Shown: piece by piece, positions 26,441-64,000 of the stretch
How the letters are laid out: every line of letters begins with the position of its first letter
Position numbering within the stretch: position 1 is the stretch's first letter
DNA from: Thamnaconus septentrionalis
Lineage: Eukaryota; Chordata; Actinopteri; Tetraodontiformes; Monacanthidae
Length of the DNA stretch: 64,000 nucleotides
NCBI GenBank assembly: GCA_009823395.1
Contig: CM020505.1
Coordinates: 5,044,129 to 5,108,128, forward strand
Reading direction: 5' to 3'
Translations under genes and position numbers: made by a program
Notes under the pieces: generated by a model
The model's database searches: none
The model's input: only the letters and a program-made list of their open reading frames with translations
What the model was told of the DNA's origin: nothing

Positions 26441-29400
26441 TATTGCATTGTAGCTTCCTGGTGCTTTGTTGGACCTTCAACCTGCTTTATAAAAGGTCAA
26501 AAATAAGGTGGTTTCAGGAGGTGGAGTGAACACCTGGGTGCAATTATTGTCACTAACCTGAAAGTGGTGCCAGTGCCCTTTATGACATCGCATAGAGTGA
26601 TTTGCAGCCCCAGTAGAGAAGTGGAGCAGGTGAAGACAGTGAGACTGCTGATTCCTGATCAGATCTCAGACAGGCTCAAAATACAACGCGTTTTTGAATC
26701 ATAGAAAACTGCTTTCGGAAAATTCCTTGATCCAGTCCAAGTAGTTTCCAGCTTCTTTTCTTGGTAACCACCGTTTGAACTCGCCTGCAGTAAGGCTAAG
26801 ACACCGGTAGAGATTTGAAAAAGCAGTCCCCTTTGGATGGCGTTTTCTGCCAACCAATAGGGACTTGGTAACATCGCACGGTGCCATAGCAGGATAACAC
26901 CCTTCTGACAGCTATTTCCCAGGGAGGAATCACCTCTTCCCACAGCGCCCTACCGGCCACACTCAAGCTTCGCTTGAAAGCTCACTGGATTTAACACAGT
27001 GGAAACAAAACTGTATGTGGTCCAAACGAAGGGACTGACTTCGTCCACCTTCCTCCCCCTCTTTTCTCCTTGGCCGCTCCTCCTTCATTCCAGATCTCCT
27101 CAGGCCGTCCATATGTAGTTTGGGGAATATTTGATTGGCAGGTTTAAACCCCCAGCAGGGCTGACATTGAGAAAATGTCTTATCTGTGAGAGGCATTACT
27201 TCTTACAGCAATTTCAAAGACCAGTCAAATGAATGCTGGGGTTAAGGAAGAAAAAAGGGGGAATGTGCAGCCGAGTGTCACACTAAGAAGCCGGGATGTG
27301 TGTGGAGACAAAAGCATCGGCAAATGGGAAATCTTTTGATGATTTGACGAGAGAGGGGCATGGTATGAATATCAATATACACAAAGCACTTCTATCTTAT
27401 TGAAATGTCTTCCATGACATCTTCCAAAGCTTCTTTCATGTTTCGTTTTTCACTTTTCGCAAAAGAACATTAGAAAACACAAGGGATTCACTGACTTTCA
27501 CCAAAAGTGGTGTGTCTGACGGGAATCACAGATGTTATCACTGCATATCATTAAACGTCAAACAGCTAATGGAGGTCAAGTGAGGACTAAACCTCAAGCA
27601 ACAATTTCCCTTTGTCATGTCACAGAACGCCGAGACTTTAGCGAGATCACTCTGAGCGAGTCCCACCCTGTGACACCGACTCATGGCCGCCTTGTTTTCG
27701 TTTCCTTCCAGACATGTTGGGGCCTTGACAGAGCAAAAGCTTAAGAAGAAGCATTTCTGCAGCAGGCTGTCAGTCGGCCGCTGAATACGCCGTTATCTAG
27801 CGTTTTGCACAGCTTTTTAGTATGGCAGTTCATCCACTTGAGTCCTGCGTGCCACATCAATGTCAACTAGAAATGAGTATACGGTCCATTTTCGTATTAA
27901 ATCAAGCAGTCCCCCAAGATTGAACTGTGACATTTTAAATACAACAAAAATTTAAAACACAAAAACACAGCAAAGAGCAGAAACTATACACACGCTGCGG
28001 TGCTTGCCAGGCCAACGGCCCCCCGATCCATGTTTGAGCAAAATTCGAGATTATATTTCAATTCTTTAGAATTCAAAAGTGAATGCAAATTTACTTTTGA
28101 ACACTTTTGAATAAATGCATTTTGAAACAAATGAAGGAAGGAAGACATGATTGAACCAAAGTCTGTTGCAGCGGTTCTAAAACTTGTCTCAGTCAGCAGA
28201 TTCACACCTGGCATGTCATCACTGCAAGTTTTATTTTCTACTTGAGTTTTTAAGTCCCTTTTCTGGAATAGATGACCCATCCAGTTTTACAGTGGTATCA
28301 CCCCAAAAGCAATTTCTGCCCACACTGCAGTGAGGACATTTGAAAATGTACCCACTGGTTTGTGATGCTCAATATCAGGCAAAGAGGACATTATTAATAC
28401 CATATAGATGAGGCTCTCGGTGTTCAAATGCCACGTCGAGCTGTAATATACTTTTATTATTTAAAAATGGGTTCCTTAATAGCGTTCCCGCTCCAAGGGT
28501 TTTCAGCCTGACCAATCGCCAGTGCAAAAAAAAACCCCAAACCCACTCAGTTTCACACTGCACAAGGAATTATTTGCAAACGCTCGACGAATCGGGTACC
28601 CTTCTGCTGCTCTGCACAGCTGGTGGTGGCGGTGGAGGAGGAGGTGGAGCGGCGGCCGCATGAATGGGCTGATTCGAGGGCTCTGCACCGTTATTTCCCC
28701 ACAGGCTGCGAATCGGGCCCTCGCCTGACTCTCTGTGCCCCGAGCACGCCTCTCTGAAGTGGGAGGCGCGCTAAACGAGCCGGGAGACGGCTGCGGACGC
28801 TGGAGCGCGGAGCTGCAGCGTGCAAACAGAAACAAACAAGTTCGGTGTGAAAAGTACAGCCTGCCGGAGAGTCGCTGCGGTGTCGGCACAGCGTGCACGT
28901 ATGTGTTAGTCCGCGGCTTTTGCACATGTGCTCCCTCTGTTTGACCTCTGCAGAAGGTGGAGGGGCTTCTCCGCTGATTAAGAGTGATGAGTGGCTGGAG
29001 ATAGTGAGCTCGACCTCAGTGGCTGTCGGCAGCAGCTTTTATCGAACTCCTCGGGGGAATTCTGCAAAGTGATGCTCCTGACTGAACTCTGCAAGCCTGT
29101 CTCAGCCCACCATATCATCGTCTGCCTCCCTTTTTTTTTTTTGTTGTTGTTGTTTTGTTTTTTTCATTGCTGGTCAATATGCCTGTCAGTCCTCCCTGTG
29201 CGCACACACACTCTGGCTAGCAGCAGCGAAGGATAAACTATTCATTGCACAAACACATTTCTTATGGTGGTTGGCAATCACATGGAGGGGAACTGACTCA
29301 TGGATAATAACATTGAAATGTAACCCTAAATTTGATTTATAATGGACTGCTGAATTGTGACAGCAAATCCATATGCAGATGCTTTTTTTGACTAAAGTGA

Positions 29401-30880
29401 CAATACAGCTGTTTACATTCACTAATAATAAGCAGTATAGTAAGCAGTCGTAGGTACATAGAAGCAGGTCTACTAGGAGGAAGGCTAACACATCGTCCAC
29501 AATTTATCAATAGAAGCCCAGAATGTGGATTTTCTTGCTTTCATAGTTTTACTCCAAAATCAGAGCTCACCTCTAAAAACATTGACTGTGATGTGCTTTT
29601 TAGACGCTTGTTAGATTGGGGCCTCAAAACCACATGCGAGGAAAAACTGATGACTGTCAATGAAAGTGTGGGTGCTGTATAGCTCTCCAGCCAAGGCAGG
29701 TATGAGGTCAGAGCAAAGCATCAGGTCCAACCCTATGGCAACAGTCCCTGCTGATGGGAGTGGCACCTGTGCCACTGTGGTGGAATCCTTTGCAAGAAGC
29801 ACACTGCCCTCCTGTGGTGGATGGGAGAAGGACACCTTTAACTCCCTCCAAGCGGAGAGCAAAGGCACCTGATGGCGCAAGGAATTTAATTTCAGCTAAA
29901 TCGTGTTCTGAAGCCGGCCCACGTCGGCCAGTGGATCAGCTCATAAGCCGCTTCGACCTCCTTCCCCTCCCACTCTTTATTTCTGGAGGCAGCCCACCTC
30001 ACTTCAAGCTCCTCCTTATGATGGGTCTGATGTAATCGCTGTCATCCCAGGTGGCCATGGTTTTCTTTGAAATCAGGGGGTATTTGCTGCCCATGTCCTC
30101 CTCCTGAAAAGAGCGGGCAGTTTTACTTTGACAGCTTCCATGTGGAAAGACTACTTTTTTCAGCACCAATCAGATGGAACTGATACGGAGGTTGGTTAGA
30201 ATAATATATTTTAACATATTTGACTCTAAACTGCTGAGTTCTTAATAGAAAAAAGGGTCTTTTGAATTTTGCATCTGCATAAGTGCAACCTGATGAACTG
30301 CAAAAGAGAAAGCCAAAACATCCCATTTTGCACCAGAATTTCATCGTTTTTGTTTTGATTTTTTTCAAATGCCAAGGACTGCGTTCAGAGTGAAGGTTTG
30401 ATTGACTAATTATACGGAGAGAAGAGAGAAGCAAGTGCGAGCATTAATTCAAGTTGTATCAATATAATTCTTGTCTTTACAGAAGTGTAAAAACAGCATC
30501 AAAGCAGATGTCAAAACACTGAAAATAAATAAAAGCGTTTGCGAGCATTCGGAGATGTGTAAACAACAGAGTTCTGTGATTGGTGGTAGCAGTTTCTGGA
30601 GAAGCTGTGTTCCGCGTCAGCTTCCTCTGTCTCCGTTGGCTCTGTTTTTTGTTCAGGTTTCAGGTGTTGCAGTGGGATAAGGTGACACCAAGCATCTTCT
30701 GACTGTCCGAACTTTCTCCTGGCATTTCATTGTCTGAGGAAAGCCACTCTGGAAGTTGACGCTTGTCTTTTTGAAATTTAGGACCAGGGTGCTGCCCTCC
30801 TCGCACCACGTTACCAGATATGACAACTCGATACATACACGCACATCAAAGAAAATCACGCTTAACCCAGATTCATTTTC

Positions 30881-33800
30881 TTTATTCATTTACAGAAGAG
30901 TAGTTTCCACAGACATGTTGAGAGTAGCTGTGAGCGTGGACACACGGTAACACAGTGGAAACATTCCTAAGAACCACAAGTACTACCTATCCAGCAACTA
31001 TTCCTCTGAACAAGCAACGTCTCTAGAAAACATCATGGCTACCGTCGCTGCGGCCAACACTAAGGGATCCTTCTGAACAAATTGCACTTCTAATAAAGAA
31101 TGTTGAAAATAAAATGTAAAGATGACAGTCTCAAACTGTAAAGGGTGCTAATCTACAAATCACGTGTGCAGCGGAACCCTTGACGTGAGCTGGGGGACCT
31201 GTTTGGTCTTGTGGCAGTTACAGAAGGTGTCTGAGCAGCTGCGAAGCGTCGCTGCTGGCACATAGCTACATACCGGGAGAAGCACAGCCCAGCTGGAGCA
31301 AACACAGACTAGTGGGGGAAGGGGGGGGGTGGACAAGCACAACGGTATGACATCACCGGGCGAAGGCAGTTTACCACGAAGCACCATAACGTACAAAGGA
31401 CAGAGAATGTTGGTGTGTGTGATTTTACTCCCGGAAACGGTACAAAGTGAGACTCCCTGTGACCACGAATGACATGTATGTATCTGAGTCAGATATGCTG
31501 GCATGAGGAGGGGCACCTGAGTAGAAAAGAGACCATTATTCCAGAACGACTGCATGCACTTAGAGGTAGAGGCCACGGGGACAACTGTCCCCTCAGTCCT
31601 TCTCCCTGCCTGGTACTGCTGTGTGTGTTTGAATGTCAGAACCCGAACAAACTGACTCTCATTTTGCTTTTCCTTCATGCACACATCTAATCAGAGAACT
31701 TCAACACTTTGAGCAGTAGAAAAGCTGAGCCATTTACACACGTGAAAGTCAGTTCAGTACTGTTTCTTTTTCTTTTTTTACCGACACGTCCCCTTCTCCG
31801 TTGGTTTCTTCGCCAGTGAAAGAAGACCCAGGCCAGCATGATGACCGCAAACTCTCAGAGAGGTAAAATGAAACAGTCAGTCCAGTCAGCTATGAAAAAT
31901 CCCTATCGTACAAAACAAAATGTTTGATTACGTATGTGTCTTACTCCATAGAAAAATGCGCACTATCCCAAAAAACTGATCAGAATCAAATCAACAAGTG
32001 ACCAAAATGAGGTATACCGCTTGATAGAACCCCTTATGAGGGAGGCTGAAATCAACAGGATCGTCTAGACAATCACCAGCTCTACAAAATAAGAGCAAAC
32101 ATGATTTCTCCTGAAAGAAAATTTGATTGTTTAGGCCAACAAACGAGCAGGCAAGAGGGAAAACAAACTGGTGATGGAAGTAAACGTAGCTTCTCCTACA
32201 AGAGTGAACATGTTTTGCACATGTCTTTTTTTCCCCACCAATCACGTAACTGCACAAAGAATTCAAATGCAGATATGGAGGTCATCTAAAATGTGTCCAA
32301 AGAACAACCTGATAAAAAAAAAAAAAAAAAAAAAAATTATCACATCCATGTAAGTGTTTTGAAGTTTCCTAGAGAATAATTCCACACAATGGAAGCCTAT
32401 CGAGGCCAAGGACTTTAACATAAAGGCACCAACGCATGAAAAATCAAAGATATCTCCATACTGCTCTTGCGGTGTCATTCAAGTGCCTGGAAGGCTTGGC
32501 CATCCACTTGACAGTGATGTTAATGTTACTGTCATGCTTTTGGCTAAAACATCCACTGTCCTCCTCCTAGCCAGTAGCATGTTCATGGAAGCTCTTGTAA
32601 GTTTGCCAAATCAATGCATGTGTTGGCAAAACTGGCAGTGCTCATGAGGGAAAATGGCTTTCTGCCAAAAGCATGTTTCCATTTCAAGACAAGCTGAGCT
32701 GCCGCTAAAAGAGCAGTATAGAGTAATGTCATGGTTTCCTTTTATTTATTTTTGGTGCGTAACAACGCAGGGACAGTGACTAGATAATTAGAGTCCCCGT
32801 CGACACAATAGTGAGAAGTAAATGGGTGAAATTAAACATAAAAAAAAAAAATACTTATCAGTCAAAGGCAAACATCTACATGTCAATGTTACATTAGAAA
32901 ACAGGCATGTTTGATCAAAGGCACAAATCAACAATCCAAAGTACATGAATCGCATATCAGGTCAGCTGTCTGGATATCAGACAACTAGCCTGCAACATTA
33001 TGTAAATGGCCCTGGCTTGGCGAGCTCCATCTACTTGGTCAGAGTCCAACCTTTCTGTTTCAGCCTTGGTGTAAATGGGAGGTCAGAAGCAAGTCTGTGA
33101 TCCATCACAGGAACACAGTCAAGGGCTGTAATGTTTCTTCTGAACATGGCATGTTGAATCCATGTTGATTTGGACTAAGAGAGGTCTGTTTTTTTTTTTT
33201 GTTACACATCAAACTGGAATGCTTTTTTTCTTCCTGGACTCACCGAGGTTTCCTAGGATGGCTAAAACTAGTGTTTAGAAGAGTATAAATACGCAACCTG
33301 GATCAAATGCGTTCACGCAATGTTGGTGGCTTTGCTTCTAGTTTACTGCATATGAAAAGAGCTGCAGATGCACCGATCATTTTTCAACTGCCAACACTTG
33401 ATGTCACAGTTGCTGTTTAACTTTCATCAGCTCACTAAAGAATTACCACTGTATGTGGGACGACCATCCTGAGCTTCATGCAACAATGTGTTCCCACTGT
33501 TAGTCCAATAGGGGTTAGCAGCAATGCTTCCCCAAAGATTTTGCTGTTAAATTGTCCTCTGAGAAATATTGCACAATGTCTTGTATTCCATAAAGCACAA
33601 GCAGTGCAACCCGATTAGAATTTATTTTACATCTATTTAAATGTTTATTTCCTGAACGTTTTTCTTTCATTTTGACTTTTTGACATTCTCACTTGAGAAG
33701 TCCAGTCCCCCCTCCAAAATCCAAATTTGACCCAGGTTTCCCAAACAAACAAGCAAACAAGAAAAGCACATTCAATTCTGTCAATGACTGCTATGGCAGT

Positions 33801-33915
33801 TAAAACATGGTAAGCACAGATATGATGAGGCTAAAAAAATAAGTCTCTTTGAGGCACTAACCCTGTATTTCCTTCAATAGATCAAGAATCCCAAAAAAAA
33901 AAAAATGTCGGTCAG

Positions 33916-33959
<44 letters not shown>

Positions 33960-36900
33960 GATGGGACTGAGTTGAGCTGGTGAAATTCTGATATGTGTGT
34001 GGACACATGAAGAAAAACAGAGTAGAGAATTAAAAGAGGGTGATGGGAGAGCCACCTGAGAGAAGATAAGAGATCATGATGTCATTTGACATGTTGTTTA
34101 AAAATGAACCCAATGATGTGTTTGGTGTCCAAAACAGGCCCACTTGACCAAGACACAACTTTTAAAGAACCACATTAAACACCACCATACTGGTGTCACT
34201 TTAAATTCCAGATCAATCCACAATCATCACTTGAGCAAAATGATGCGAAATCTCTTGTCATTTTCTCATGCCACCTGCAGACAAAGCGCACAACGTAAAG
34301 GGACAACTCTCCAAATATCAAGTTTTTACTCACTTGTGACTCACTATGGCGTTGGTTTTGGCTTGGGTGAACATTTATAACCAATCCAAATAACACTTCT
34401 GGAGTTTTACAGCCCTTGGCAAACAAATTCGTCAACACGAACGAGCCAGCAGAAAATCAAAAAATGAGTCCATCCCGTCCACGCCCTAAACACCTGGAAG
34501 ATTCATTAGCTCAATTTGTATGAGTACGACAAGCACGGCTGCATGGTTGCTGAACTTAGAAAATGACAGCAAAGTTGCTTTACCCTTGTTACCCGTTTGA
34601 AATGTGGCCAGAGCCTCTGCCCTAACTGTGGCGGTAAGTAAAAAGTGGATCAAATTTGAATGGGTACATTTTTATCTGACAGCACATCAGCTATTCAGGC
34701 CGTTCATTTACAAAATCGCTCTTCTGCGATTTTGCCATAAAAAATTGAGTGTAAAACTCTTTGCTGGCAGAGCACTTAGCCTGCTCCCTCAGCTCAGTTA
34801 CTGACTGCGCAATACGTTCTAACATCTTATTTAAACTGTGTATTTATAGCATCAACTCCTGTCTTATAACCCTCATCCCAGTGGACAGGAGAGGTTAAAT
34901 GAAAAATGGTGACCCGTAGGGGCTAACCAGATTGCTTCCTGTGGACTATGCGGCTTTGGGTCAACACAGGTATCACAAATAATTTGTGCCATGAACCGCA
35001 AGCTTCATATGCACCTACGGAATAAAGTAAAACATTACAAGATTTAAAATAGGAGAACAATGCAGTGATACTTTTTGGCTGTAGGTGGCACAAGTGTCCT
35101 ATCAAACTGGTTTGGCTAGACCCAATTAACTGGATTGTACAAAGGTCACGCCTTTAAGGTGCTTCCTCCTGACACACTGGAGCATCGTTAGTATTTCTAA
35201 CACTGAGTGACACAACCTTACTGGTGGAAGCTACAAAACACTGATGAGATAGAAACAGTACATGTGGGGCAGGGACACACTAGTAACATGAAACTGTTGG
35301 AACCACAATGGCAACCATCCTGATAGTAATGAGGTAGTGCTGTTGATAAGATTAGGGATGCACCAGTTGTTCATTTATACTACTGCCATGAAACTACTGT
35401 CGGCTCCATTAAAAAAACAAAAAAACAAAACAAATCTCACCGAATACTGAAGAGGTCTGTTCACTGGAATTTCAACCAGACATTTTACAATCCTCATAAT
35501 TTCTGTTGAGGTTCACAGAGGAAAGAATTCCGCTCAGTCGAAGCCAATTGTGTCTGTGGCATGTATTCAAATACGAGGAAAACCGAGAGCCCAATCACAA
35601 GTGTTCGTTTTTCGCAGCACCAGAACTCATGCGCCACCTGGTGGCTGAAGATGGCAGAGGATGTTTAGGCTTATTCATGACAAATTAAGACTGCCACTTC
35701 TTCCAGACATTAGTAGGCCATCGCACATGCACTATGACGCACATGGACCAGGATAGGCTTTATTTTCACTGTTCTGTAATTCATTCAAATTTCCCCTCCA
35801 TGAAACCTCAAATCATCTTATGAGGATTAGGTAATTTCACCTGAGTCTCCATCAATCTGAGGTTGAACAGCAAATTTTCATTTTGAGTGAACTATGCCTT
35901 TTAAGAAATATATCATTTTTAAACAACTTCCTTTCCAGTCGAAGAAAGGCTGATTTTTTTTTTAAGACAGGTTTGTGTGTTTCAGTCAACGTATAACTGA
36001 GTAAATAGGCAGGAAATAGAATGAGGTTCAACCTGTGGGAAACAGATTCCAGGAAATAACTAATGGCACAATCTAACATTAGTGCATCCCTAAAGTGTAG
36101 TCTGATCAGAAGACTGTTCCACGGATTTGTTGTTGTAACATCTCGTCTAGTTCACCATCTCGTCTAAACGCACCGTGTGGTAGATGGAAATACCACGTCA
36201 TTCCCATTGTCCACCTCACAACCCTGACTTGCTTTGGAAATTCCTCTACATAGACACAGATGAGCTGTTTTTGTTTTTTTTTTGTTGTTTTTTTTTTTGG
36301 GGGGGGGTCAACCGTTCCCAATGTGGCAAGTTCTTTTGTTTCGTGTTTTTTTTTTCTCCCTCTATATGTTATCAACAGTTTCTTTTTCATGTTTGAATGA
36401 AATCGTCTGTAGAAATACGCAGTGGTTACAAATGCACCTAGAAGAATTAGGCACCTGAGACTTGTACACTCCAGCCAGGAAGCGTGGGTGTGTGTGAGTG
36501 TGTTTGTGTGCGTCTGCGCACACAGGGAACTGGTCTTTCTGTTCTTGTGAGGACCAACCAACCACTGACAAACTGCCTTCCTAGCGGGGACAGTTTAGAT
36601 GAGAGAGCATTTTGACTTTTGACTGGGTGGGGAACTAAGTTAACAGGCAACGTTTGAGGGCGTGGTAAGGGGCAAGGGCTTTGGTTGGCTGTACAAAAGA
36701 ATGGAGAATGAACGGGATGCACAAATGAGCAACACCAAAGTGTGGAGGTGTGAGTGTTCACGGGTAAAAGCACCCAGCGACAAAGTCCGCTTTCTGTGTG
36801 TTTGTCGGGACAGAAGGAGGCTGAGGGGTGACACAGGTGTTGGTGTCCGGATACTCCTGAGGCTTATTCCTTCAGTGCCAGTTAGGAAACCTAATCACAC

Positions 36901-37362
36901 ACACACACACACGTACAGGAAGCCCTCCAAAAAGCTGGTCTTCCGGAGCACTCTGGGGCTTCCCCGTCCTGAGTGAAACCGAGCCACTTACTGGAAAACC
37001 GTCTCCATCACGTCACACAGCTGCTTGTTTTCATGCAAAATCTTTCTCTTCTCTGTGGAAGGACAGGGGAGAACACCTGGGAGGGAACCTGGAGGCCATG
37101 CCAGAGGACGCATGGCTGTGTACAGTGCTCCACCACTAAAAATATACCATGAATGTATACACACACACACAAGTATAGAATGATGGCCTCAGTGTAGCTA
37201 TAAAAAAAAAAAACTTTGAAAGGTAGAGGAAGGAATCCAATATGAAGAGGCATTAAAAAATAATCCTTAGGATTAGTTTTCTTTTCTTCCTGGGTATGTA
37301 AAAGAGACAATGAGTCTGAGGTATGTCCGTGTGGCTGGCGCTCGGCGCCCGACGCACTGAGG
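30881..37362 (-). other. igdcc4: Probable 3' UTR and downstream region of the DCC-like receptor gene
   Basis: This lies directly after the receptor stop codon on the - strand. AATAAA signals on that strand occur at 35759-35764, 32741-32750 and 30881-30886, so several transcript ends are possible. The region is mostly AT-rich, with a GT microsatellite (33921-33954) and several A/T homopolymers. Two short exon-like islands (36992-37052 and 31782-31853) are discussed as findings. How far the UTR really extends is unknown. Confidence 0.35.
33921..33954. repeat. (GT)n microsatellite
   Basis: A pure GT run of 17 units, in the presumed 3' flank of the receptor gene. Confidence 0.95.
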
Positions 37363-61858
<24,496 letters not shown>

Positions 61859-62207
61859 CTGCGTGAGACAAAAAGGAACGGGGGGGAACTTTGTTAACAG
61901 GCAGGTGCAGTCAAGTGGCTGCAGAAAAGTTGGAGTTGGACTGTAGGCCTTTTGTTCCCTCCTCGAGATGAATCACAGCTCAGCAATAAAGCATCTCTCC
62001 CTGTTTTTATTGGCCAAATTAATCACGCACCTGAGTCATTCATCATTTTTGTTTAACCAACCCCCCCCCGATCAATTTTCACCCCTTGAGAAGTCATCAT
62101 TTCGTGGCATAACTTCAATAGAGCCGATAGCCCTGTCAGCGCAGATGGATAGGGTCCGGTGCATTCCTGAGGCAGGGTGTTTCGGGGTCAAAGGGAGAAG
62201 AAAGGAA

Positions 62208-62236
62208 GAGGAGGAGGGAGGAGGAGGAGGAGGAGC
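62208..62236. repeat. (GGA)n purine tract
   Basis: Imperfect GGA run within a longer purine-only stretch beginning near 62190. Confidence 0.8.
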
Positions 62237-63690
62237 TCCGAGAATGAAGTGGGTGCAGTGGCATGAGGGGATTTGGCTGTCAGCAGCAGGACATTAAAGA
62301 GTGCGGGGGGGGGGGGAGCAAGAGGTTCATGTGCTGGTAAAATGAGCAGTGCAGCACTCTACGGAAAACTGTGGCCAAGAAATGTTGTTGTGAAGCTCGT
62401 GACGTTTTTCGAAAAGTCGCTCAGTGTTTCATCGAACGCAACATTTGAAGACGAGCTGCTACGCGGATCCTCGCACACTTGGATTGCGATTGCTCCTGTT
62501 TTGTTTGTCGCACCATCACACATCACGTGATCATATTTCAGACAGAGGCACGATACACAAATACAGCCTAGAGGTGCGGTGCAGTCCACGCAGCATTTAA
62601 CGGTGTTAAAGAATGCAAACAGGACGGTAAAAAAAACAAGATGCAAATTCACCCAATTGTTTATCCAATGGCCTTAACGTCAATGTAAAATCTAAAGAAA
62701 AAAATGCTATTGGGTTCAAGCTAGTCAGTTTTAGAGCCTGCTGTAGAGTGGTTCAAGTTGAAACGGCAGACAGTGAAAATGCCTTTGCCTGATTTACATG
62801 TGGGAGCAGCTCAAGGAGGAATCTGCACAATTGTCCAAGAGTATGGGCTGCCTTGCTATGGATCAAATCAGCCAGTACACCACAGAATACAAACTGCAAA
62901 ACGACACGGGATGGAGCATGTTGTGAATCTTGAAATGCCGCCATAAACGGCACCAGACTCCCGACGGAGGAATTCCTGAGAGGAACGTCACCGTCGTGGA
63001 AACACAAGCACATCAGGCCTCATTCCTGAGCTCTCACCTTCCGTCCTTTGACTTTTAATTAGCTGTCCTAAGGAAGGAGAGACTTCTCATTTGTCCCATA
63101 TTGTTTGGCCACAGGTTGAGAACATTGTTCACCTTATTGAACCAATGGGCTGATCAATAACTTCTCCAAGATAAATAAGCAGTTTTCATGCCGGTCACAG
63201 GTTGAACATAAACAAATAGCTTCATAAAAATAGGTGATTTTGTTCAATGCACTATTTTCAGTGAATGCCTCCTCGCCTCGGCCGTTATAGTCAGGTCAAA
63301 CCAAGAAAATATAGCTGGGTTAATGAGGGGAATATAAACGTTCTTTAAAGCCAGTGTCTACAAATCCAGAGGAAGCAGAAGCTTCAGTACCAAAGCCATG
63401 ATGAAGCTCCTGCTGCAGCCTGTAGGATTCTTTGGTTCATCCTCAGAACTCTGAGTCTGACCTGGTGAGATGGAAGGAATAATAACTAACCAGTAATAGA
63501 CTGGCCCCGGCTGACAGGGTTCTTATGGCGGGCTGAGAAACAAGCTGTACCGGGTCTGTGGGGGTGAATATTGTTACACTAGAGCAAAAAGTACAACGTG
63601 TACTAGGATCTAATGCTACTTGACTTTTTGGTTTATATAATACAAACAACTTTTTGGAGGCATTTTGTTATTTTTTTTTTAGTTTGTCAA

Positions 63691-63691
63691 A

Positions 63692-63737
<46 letters not shown>

Positions 63738-63759
63738 GCGGTAATAGTAGTAGTAGTAC
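63691..63759. repeat. (ACT)n with inverted (AGT)n
   Basis: About 15 ACT units (63691-63737) are followed, after a few bases, by about five AGT units (63743-63759). The two parts are complementary and can form a hairpin. Confidence 0.9.
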
Positions 63760-64000
63760 TTGTCATTCTACTCATTCTGCACATCCAAGAACCTAAAGTC
63801 ACTTGTTTTCAGTGGTAGAAAGGCAGCTGACAAAACTTGGGTTTTTATTCACTAATTATAATCCTGCATATTTCATGTATCATGGATATCATGTACTGAT
63901 ATTATGCCACCATGTACTGTAAAGTAGCCCTGAATTTGGACCTGCTGAGTCTCACCCAGACATCGCAGCTCAAGATCGACTGTGAAACCAGAACATTAAC

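Larger units (their letters stand above)
24713..30880. other. Intergenic, no gene recognised
   Basis: The longest open frame (ATG at 24858 to stop at 25445, 195 residues) has no recognisable domain. A GC-rich patch lies at 28575-28950, with a GGC/GGA-rich core. Two copies of a dispersed repeat fall at about 26220-26440, and a GACA run at 25936-25969. The remainder is AT-rich and featureless to my reading. Confidence 0.45.
61859..64000 (-). other. Upstream intron of igdcc4-like gene to window edge
   Basis: No signal-peptide exon is found on the - strand here. The one candidate near 62640 lacks an ATG and a donor in phase. The region contains a GGA-rich tract (62208-62236), a G13 run near 62306 and an ACT/AGT repeat (63691-63759). 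Confidence 0.5.

Noticed and set aside
62359..62652. - strand open frame starting like a signal peptide (NLHLVFFTVLFAFFNTVKC), a candidate first exon of the receptor
   Set aside because: The apparent start is GTG, not ATG. No donor in the required phase follows the hydrophobic part, and the rest of the frame has no Ig or leader character.

Overview
The window looks like nuclear DNA from a teleost fish. Two vertebrate genes with spliced exons lie tail to tail. They are surrounded by AT-rich non-coding DNA with repeats typical of ray-finned fish genomes: Tc1-like inverted-repeat elements, hAT-like ends, LINE/SINE tails ending in GAAT or GGAT runs, and long microsatellites. I see no bacterial or viral gene organisation, CRISPR array, rRNA or tRNA. 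Gene names rest on my knowledge of the families, not on a search.

Left part (1-about 6,400, + strand): the last three coding exons of an Unc13/Munc13 gene, best matching unc13c. They join in frame (1775-1867, 3110-3269, 4569-4854) and encode the end of the MUN region and the C-terminal C2 domain. An AT-rich 3' UTR follows, with a long GA run and an AATAAA at 5676-5681. The rest of the gene lies left of the window.

Middle (about 6,400-37,362): a stretch of roughly 25-30 kb with no gene I can recognise. It holds an antisense retroelement tail (6540-6890), a GAGACC-rich repeat (about 7835-8402), hAT-like ends (11455-11640, 12230-12295), a GT-rich degenerate repeat (18650-18935), microsatellites and some GC-rich patches (12660-13120, 15050-15600, 28575-28950). 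The right end of this stretch is probably the 3' UTR of the next gene.

Right part (37,363-61,858, - strand): 19 coding exons that all join in phase. They encode a DCC-subfamily cell-surface receptor of 1,226 visible residues: four Ig domains, five fibronectin type III domains, one membrane span and a cytoplasmic tail of about 290 residues. The juxtamembrane segment, tail motifs and domain order fit IGDCC4 (Nope) best. Protogenin is the main alternative. The signal-peptide exon is not in the window, so the gene's 5' end lies beyond position 64,000.

The two genes are not known to act in one pathway. Unc13 primes synaptic vesicles; the DCC-like protein is an adhesion or guidance type receptor. 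The most notable items are non-coding: a 56-nt retroelement tail inserted, with a perfect 10-nt target duplication, inside a Tc1-like element that itself has TA flanks; a dispersed inverted-repeat element family; paired palindromes in an unc13 intron; a NAGNAG splice acceptor; and two exon-like islands near the receptor's 3' end. I found no convincing undescribed system.
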